A stretch of DNA of 7,668 nt from Candidatus Saccharimonadota bacterium (GTDB lineage Bacteria > Patescibacteriota > Saccharimonadia > Saccharimonadales > Saccharimonadaceae). Shown here piece after piece: positions 5,277 to 7,668 of this stretch. Position numbers and translations under genes: made by a program. The number at the start of each line of letters is the position of its first letter. The first letter of the stretch is position 1. The stretch is taken from the NCBI GenBank assembly GCA_030527565.1, contig JAUNAO010000027.1, positions 1 through 7,668 on the forward strand. Direction: 5' to 3'. The notes beneath the pieces were generated by a model that saw only the letters and a program-made list of their open reading frames with translations, ran no database searches and was not told the DNA's origin.

Positions 5277-5567
5277 TTATCCGATTGTTTTTGAAGGTTT
5301 GCTTCCCTTTTGGCTCTTAATGACAATGCTTTGCAGTTCCTTTAGAATCGGGTATTGTTTATTGGTTTGGTAGATTTTTGTCGCACCTTTTTTCGTCATG
5401 ATAAGAAATTTTCCGTCAACCATGCGAGTTAATTCGCGTTGGATGTTGCCTGGATCTTCCTTAATTAACTTCGCAAGACCTCGAGTATGGGTCTTGAAAT
5501 CTGGGTATTTAGCAAAAACTACGATAATTTTCCGCCGGACACGTGATGAAACAAATAAATCTAACAT
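5277..5567 (-). CDS. Small winged-helix transcriptional regulator
   Basis: This 96-residue basic protein is one winged helix-turn-helix domain of the ArsR/MarR-like type common in archaea and CPR bacteria, often linked to nucleotidyltransferase genes. Helix 1 starts LDLFVSSRVRRKIIVVF (2-18). Residues about 27-36 (HTRGLAKLIK) and 38-50 (DPGNIQRELTRMV) form the helix-turn-helix, with the second as recognition helix. FLIMTKKGATKIYQTN (54-69) is the wing. Residues 73-96 end in a Lys/Ser tail. No metal-binding cysteines are present, so metal sensing is unlikely. GAGG (5575-5572) lies 4 nt before the ATG. It heads the operon with recJ and is divergent from priA. A palindrome between the two promoters (5596-5613) is an obvious candidate site for it, which would make it autoregulatory. 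That link is inferred. Confidence 0.85.
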   Translation of the reverse strand: MLDLFVSSRVRRKIIVVFAKYPDFKTHTRGLAKLIKEDPGNIQRELTRMVDGKFLIMTKKGATKIYQTNKQYPILKELQSIVIKSQKGSKPSKTIG

Positions 5568-5586
5568 TTTACCTCGCTTTTATCTG

Positions 5587-5616
5587 ATTATATCATAAGT
5601 TTTGTAAAACTTACAA
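5587..5616 (-). promoter_or_regulatory. Promoter of the regulator-recJ operon
   Basis: Minus-strand TGA-TATAAT occupies 5595-5587, with a 4/6 -35 match, TTGTAA (5616-5611), at 18-nt spacing. The predicted start near 5580 gives a leader of about 13 nt holding the GAGG ribosome-binding site. The spacer and -35 box are covered by the palindrome at 5596-5613, so a bound protein would block this promoter. Confidence 0.75.
5596..5613. promoter_or_regulatory. Palindromic operator candidate between the divergent promoters
   Basis: TAAGTTTT (5596-5603), GT centre, AAAACTTA (5606-5613): an 18-bp sequence with perfect 8-bp arms. It covers the spacer and -35 region of the regulator-recJ promoter and the expected -35 position (about 5607-5612) of the priA promoter. 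Size and symmetry suit a dimeric winged-helix repressor, such as the one encoded by the adjacent gene. An RNA hairpin role is unlikely because the site is upstream of both transcription starts. Confidence 0.6.
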
Positions 5617-5629
5617 CAGAAAATTATAG

Positions 5630-5635
5630 TATAAT
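5630..5635 (+). promoter_or_regulatory. -10 box of priA giving a leaderless mRNA
   Basis: TATAAT at 5630-5635 lies 6 nt before the ATG at 5642, placing the transcription start on the start codon. This is the only promoter in the window without TGn before the -10 box (it has TAG), and no -35 is recognisable. GGGG (5637-5640) is one base from the ATG, too close to act as a Shine-Dalgarno. The weak core elements suggest low or activator-dependent expression. Confidence 0.65.
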
Positions 5636-5641
5636 AGGGGT

Positions 5642-7579
5642 ATGTTTTATGAGGTGTTCCCTGGTAAAGTTGGGGTAAGGAGTGAGGCTTTAACCTATAC
5701 TTTTGATGGGGAGCTGAAAATTGGGCAGATTGTCGAAATTCCACTCGCAAAAAACATGGTTCCGGGTGTAGTTATTAAAAAAGTTGAACAACCCGATTTT
5801 TCCTGCCGCGCGATTTCGAAAATTTTGTATTCAAAACCGCTGCCAAAGCACTTAATAAAAACCATAGAATTTATTAGTGAATATTATGCGGCGCCGATCC
5901 CGTCTGTCGTAGCGATGATGTTGCCGAACGGGATTTTAAAGAAACGCCGAAAAAGCGCCGAAAAAGAGGCTAAATTTAGCGATTTTAAGGGTTTTGAAGC
6001 GAAAATTAAGCTGAACAACGCTCAAAAAATGGCCTTAGAAGGCCTTAGGAGGGGTCCAGGAGCGACGAAAGTACTGTTCGGGGTGACTGGAAGCGGAAAA
6101 ACAAATGTGTACCTTAGCGAGGCCGCTAGGGCCTTACAGGGGCAAAATTCGGCCATACTTTTAGTGCCTGAGATTGCTTTAACGGGTCAATTAGTTGCAG
6201 TTTTTCGGGAGGTTTTTGGCGAGCGCGTTACCCTGATCCACTCGAAACAAACAGAGGCGGAGCGGCATTTAATTTTTGAGGAAATTTTGGAATCGGATGA
6301 GCCGCGGATTGTGGTTGGGCCACGCTCCGCTTTGTTTGCGCCCCTGTCGAACCTTGGTTTAATTATTATCGACGAGGAGCATGAGCCGAGTTATTATCAG
6401 GAGAATCCGCCGCGTTATTCGGCAATTCGGGTGGCGAGTTTTATGGCGCGGGAGCTTTCAATTTCGTGTATTTTAGGTTCGGCAACGCCGGAAATTTCTG
6501 ATTATTATCTTGCTGAAAAACAGGGGTCGTTAGTGTGCCTATGCGAAAAAGCGAAGGTGGAAGCGATAAAGCCGGAGATTAAGATTATCGATTTTAAAAA
6601 TCGGGAGGAATTTTCGAAAAATCGTTATTTTTCTAATTCCCTGCTCGCAGCGATCCAGGAGAATCTTGAAAATGGGCGGCAGACTTTGATTTTTCATAAT
6701 CGACGCGGTTCGGCGCCGATGACGATTTGCGATAGTTGTGGAGAGGAAGTAGTTTGTCCAACCTGTTATTTACCGCTTACTTTGCATGCGGATAGTTATG
6801 AACTGGTTTGTCATACTTGCGGCTTTAAAGAGGTGGTACCAGTAAGATGCCCAAGCTGTGGGGTGCCTGGGCTGGTTCATAAGGGATTTGGGACAAAATT
6901 GTTGGAAGCGGAGCTTTCAAGGCTGTTCCCGAAGGCGCGGGTGGCGCGGTTTGATGCGGACAATAAGAAGGGCGAGAGTTTGGACGCGGTGTATGAGGCG
7001 GTAAAAGAGGGGGCGGTCGATATTTTAATTGGGACGCAAATGCTCGCTAAGGGGTTAGATTTGCCACGGCTTGCGACGGTGGGCGTTGTACAGGCGGATG
7101 CTGGGTTGTCTCTACCTGATTTCGCCTCTGAGGAGCGGACTTTCCAGCTCCTTACTCAGGTGATTGGGCGAGTTGGGCGCGGGCATATTGAGAAGGCAGA
7201 GGTCGTCATTCAGACTCTTCGTCCGGATCATCCAGTAATCCAGTTTGGGGTGGCGGAAAATTATGAAGGTTTTGCGGAATATTTACTGAGGATGCGGAAA
7301 AAAGGCGGTTTCCCACCATTTTGTTTCATTGCTAAACTCGGGATCACGATGAAAACCGAAAAAGCGACGGTTTCCAAGATTAGAAAAGTGGCGATGGAAC
7401 TGAAAAATAATCCCGATTTAATCGTTTCGACTCCGATGCCGGCTTTTCATGAGCGAACCGCAAAGGGTTTTACCTGGGAATTAATTGTAAGGGCGAAATC
7501 GAGGAAATCTCTTGTACGGGCCTTAGGTACGATCGACCCAAATTTTAAGATTTCCCTCGATCCGCCAAGCTTGCTCTAA
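5642..7579 (+). CDS. priA: Primosomal protein N' (replication restart helicase PriA)
   Basis: PriA recognises stalled forks and D-loops, unwinds DNA 3' to 5', and starts reloading of the replicative helicase. Domains in order: N-terminal 3'-DNA-binding domain (about 1-100); helicase lobe 1 with Walker A GVTGSGKT (147-154), PEIALT, Walker B DEEH (244-247), PPRYSAIR and GSATPE; a zinc region with all eight cysteines in CxxC pairs (363/366, 372/375, 390/393, 403/406); lobe 2 with GTQMLAKGLD and motif VI QVIGRVGRG (506-514); and the C-terminal domain. The usual motif VI is QVAGRAGRG, so two alanines are replaced by Ile508 and Val511, while Gln506 and both Gly-Arg pairs remain. At 645 residues it is shorter than the 732-residue E. 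coli protein but has every core motif. The start is supported by family alignment and a -10 box 6 nt upstream. It is divergent from the recJ operon and precedes def. Confidence 0.98.
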   Translation: MFYEVFPGKVGVRSEALTYTFDGELKIGQIVEIPLAKNMVPGVVIKKVEQPDFSCRAISKILYSKPLPKHLIKTIEFISEYYAAPIPSVVAMMLPNGILKKRRKSAEKEAKFSDFKGFEAKIKLNNAQKMALEGLRRGPGATKVLFGVTGSGKTNVYLSEAARALQGQNSAILLVPEIALTGQLVAVFREVFGERVTLIHSKQTEAERHLIFEEILESDEPRIVVGPRSALFAPLSNLGLIIIDEEHEPSYYQENPPRYSAIRVASFMARELSISCILGSATPEISDYYLAEKQGSLVCLCEKAKVEAIKPEIKIIDFKNREEFSKNRYFSNSLLAAIQENLENGRQTLIFHNRRGSAPMTICDSCGEEVVCPTCYLPLTLHADSYELVCHTCGFKEVVPVRCPSCGVPGLVHKGFGTKLLEAELSRLFPKARVARFDADNKKGESLDAVYEAVKEGAVDILIGTQMLAKGLDLPRLATVGVVQADAGLSLPDFASEERTFQLLTQVIGRVGRGHIEKAEVVIQTLRPDHPVIQFGVAENYEGFAEYLLRMRKKGGFPPFCFIAKLGITMKTEKATVSKIRKVAMELKNNPDLIVSTPMPAFHERTAKGFTWELIVRAKSRKSLVRALGTIDPNFKISLDPPSLL

Positions 7580-7590
7580 CTTTCTCGTTG

Positions 7591-7619
7591 TTTACAGAGG
7601 CGAGGAGTCGTGATATAAT
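7591..7619 (+). promoter_or_regulatory. Promoter of def giving a leaderless mRNA
   Basis: TTTACA (7591-7596, 5/6 consensus), 17-nt spacer and TATAAT (7614-7619), with TGA before the -10 box. Seven nt separate it from the ATG at 7627, so transcription should start at or one base before the start codon. No terminator is seen in the 47-nt gap after priA, so readthrough from priA may also supply def. Confidence 0.85.
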
Positions 7620-7626
7620 TGGGCTT

Positions 7627-7668
7627 ATGAAAATTATTACGACGCCGGATGCAAGGCTACGAGAGAAA
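7627..7668 (+). CDS. def: Peptide deformylase, N-terminal fragment (cut by window edge)
   Basis: Only 14 codons are visible, reading MKIITTPDARLREK. This is the typical opening of peptide deformylase (M-K-I-x-T-x-P-x-x-x-L-R-x-x), which removes the formyl group from the initiator methionine of new proteins. The metal-binding motifs (GxGLAAxQ, EGCLS, HExDH) lie beyond the window. Context supports the call: def commonly lies directly after priA, often followed by fmt. The start is set by a near-consensus promoter 7 nt upstream with no Shine-Dalgarno, so the mRNA is predicted to be leaderless. Confidence 0.78.
   Translation, partial: MKIITTPDARLREK

Noticed and set aside
5637..5640. GGGG before priA as a Shine-Dalgarno.
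   Set aside because: Only one base separates it from the ATG, and the -10 box position implies it is not in the mRNA.
1..7668. CRISPR arrays, tRNA or rRNA genes, insertion sequences.
   Set aside because: No regularly spaced direct repeats, cloverleaf-like segment, rRNA-like sequence, transposase frame or terminal inverted repeats with target duplication were seen.

Overview
The window looks like chromosomal DNA from a small-genome bacterium, most likely Candidatus Saccharibacteria (TM7) or a related Patescibacteria/CPR lineage. This is inferred from gene content, very tight spacing, near-consensus TATAAT promoters sitting directly on start codons, and the style of the PriA, RecJ and CYTH proteins. 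It is not proven by any marker in the window. The standard bacterial code fits: no in-frame TGA interrupts a gene. All seven complete genes stop with TAA or TAG, none with TGA.

Layout. Bases 1-436 are almost gene-free and AT-rich. They hold two inverted repeats, one built on DnaA-box-like sequence, and two tandem promoters. These promoters drive a 333-residue DUF4868/KwaB-like protein (437-1438, +), a family known from the Kiwa anti-phage system. No KwaA partner is visible. Next come two minus-strand accessory genes. One is an unrecognised acidic 122-residue protein (1586-1954). The other is a 328-residue coiled-coil protein with a DUF1771-like segment and an unassigned C-terminal domain (2014-3000). 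A perfect 28-bp terminator palindrome separates them. Bases 437-3000 therefore form an accessory block.

The remaining window is mostly housekeeping. On the minus strand lie a small winged-helix regulator (5277-5567), recJ (3657-5264) and a CYTH-domain protein (3102-3635). The regulator and recJ form an operon 12 nt apart. The CYTH gene has its own perfect consensus promoter embedded in the end of recJ. Divergently on the plus strand are priA (5642-7579) and the first 14 codons of def (7627 onward). An 18-bp palindrome lies between the regulator/recJ promoter and the priA promoter, so one regulator could couple RecJ (recombination and repair nuclease) with PriA (replication restart helicase).

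The strongest sequence-level pattern is in promoters. Four of the eight starts with a visible promoter (122-residue gene, CYTH, priA, def) have TATAAT only 6-7 nt before the ATG, predicting leaderless mRNAs. Seven of the eight -10 boxes carry the extended TGn element. The most interesting biology is the solitary KwaB-like gene beside a DUF1771 coiled-coil protein, the CYTH protein lacking the usual ExExK glutamates, and the palindrome between the recJ operon and priA.
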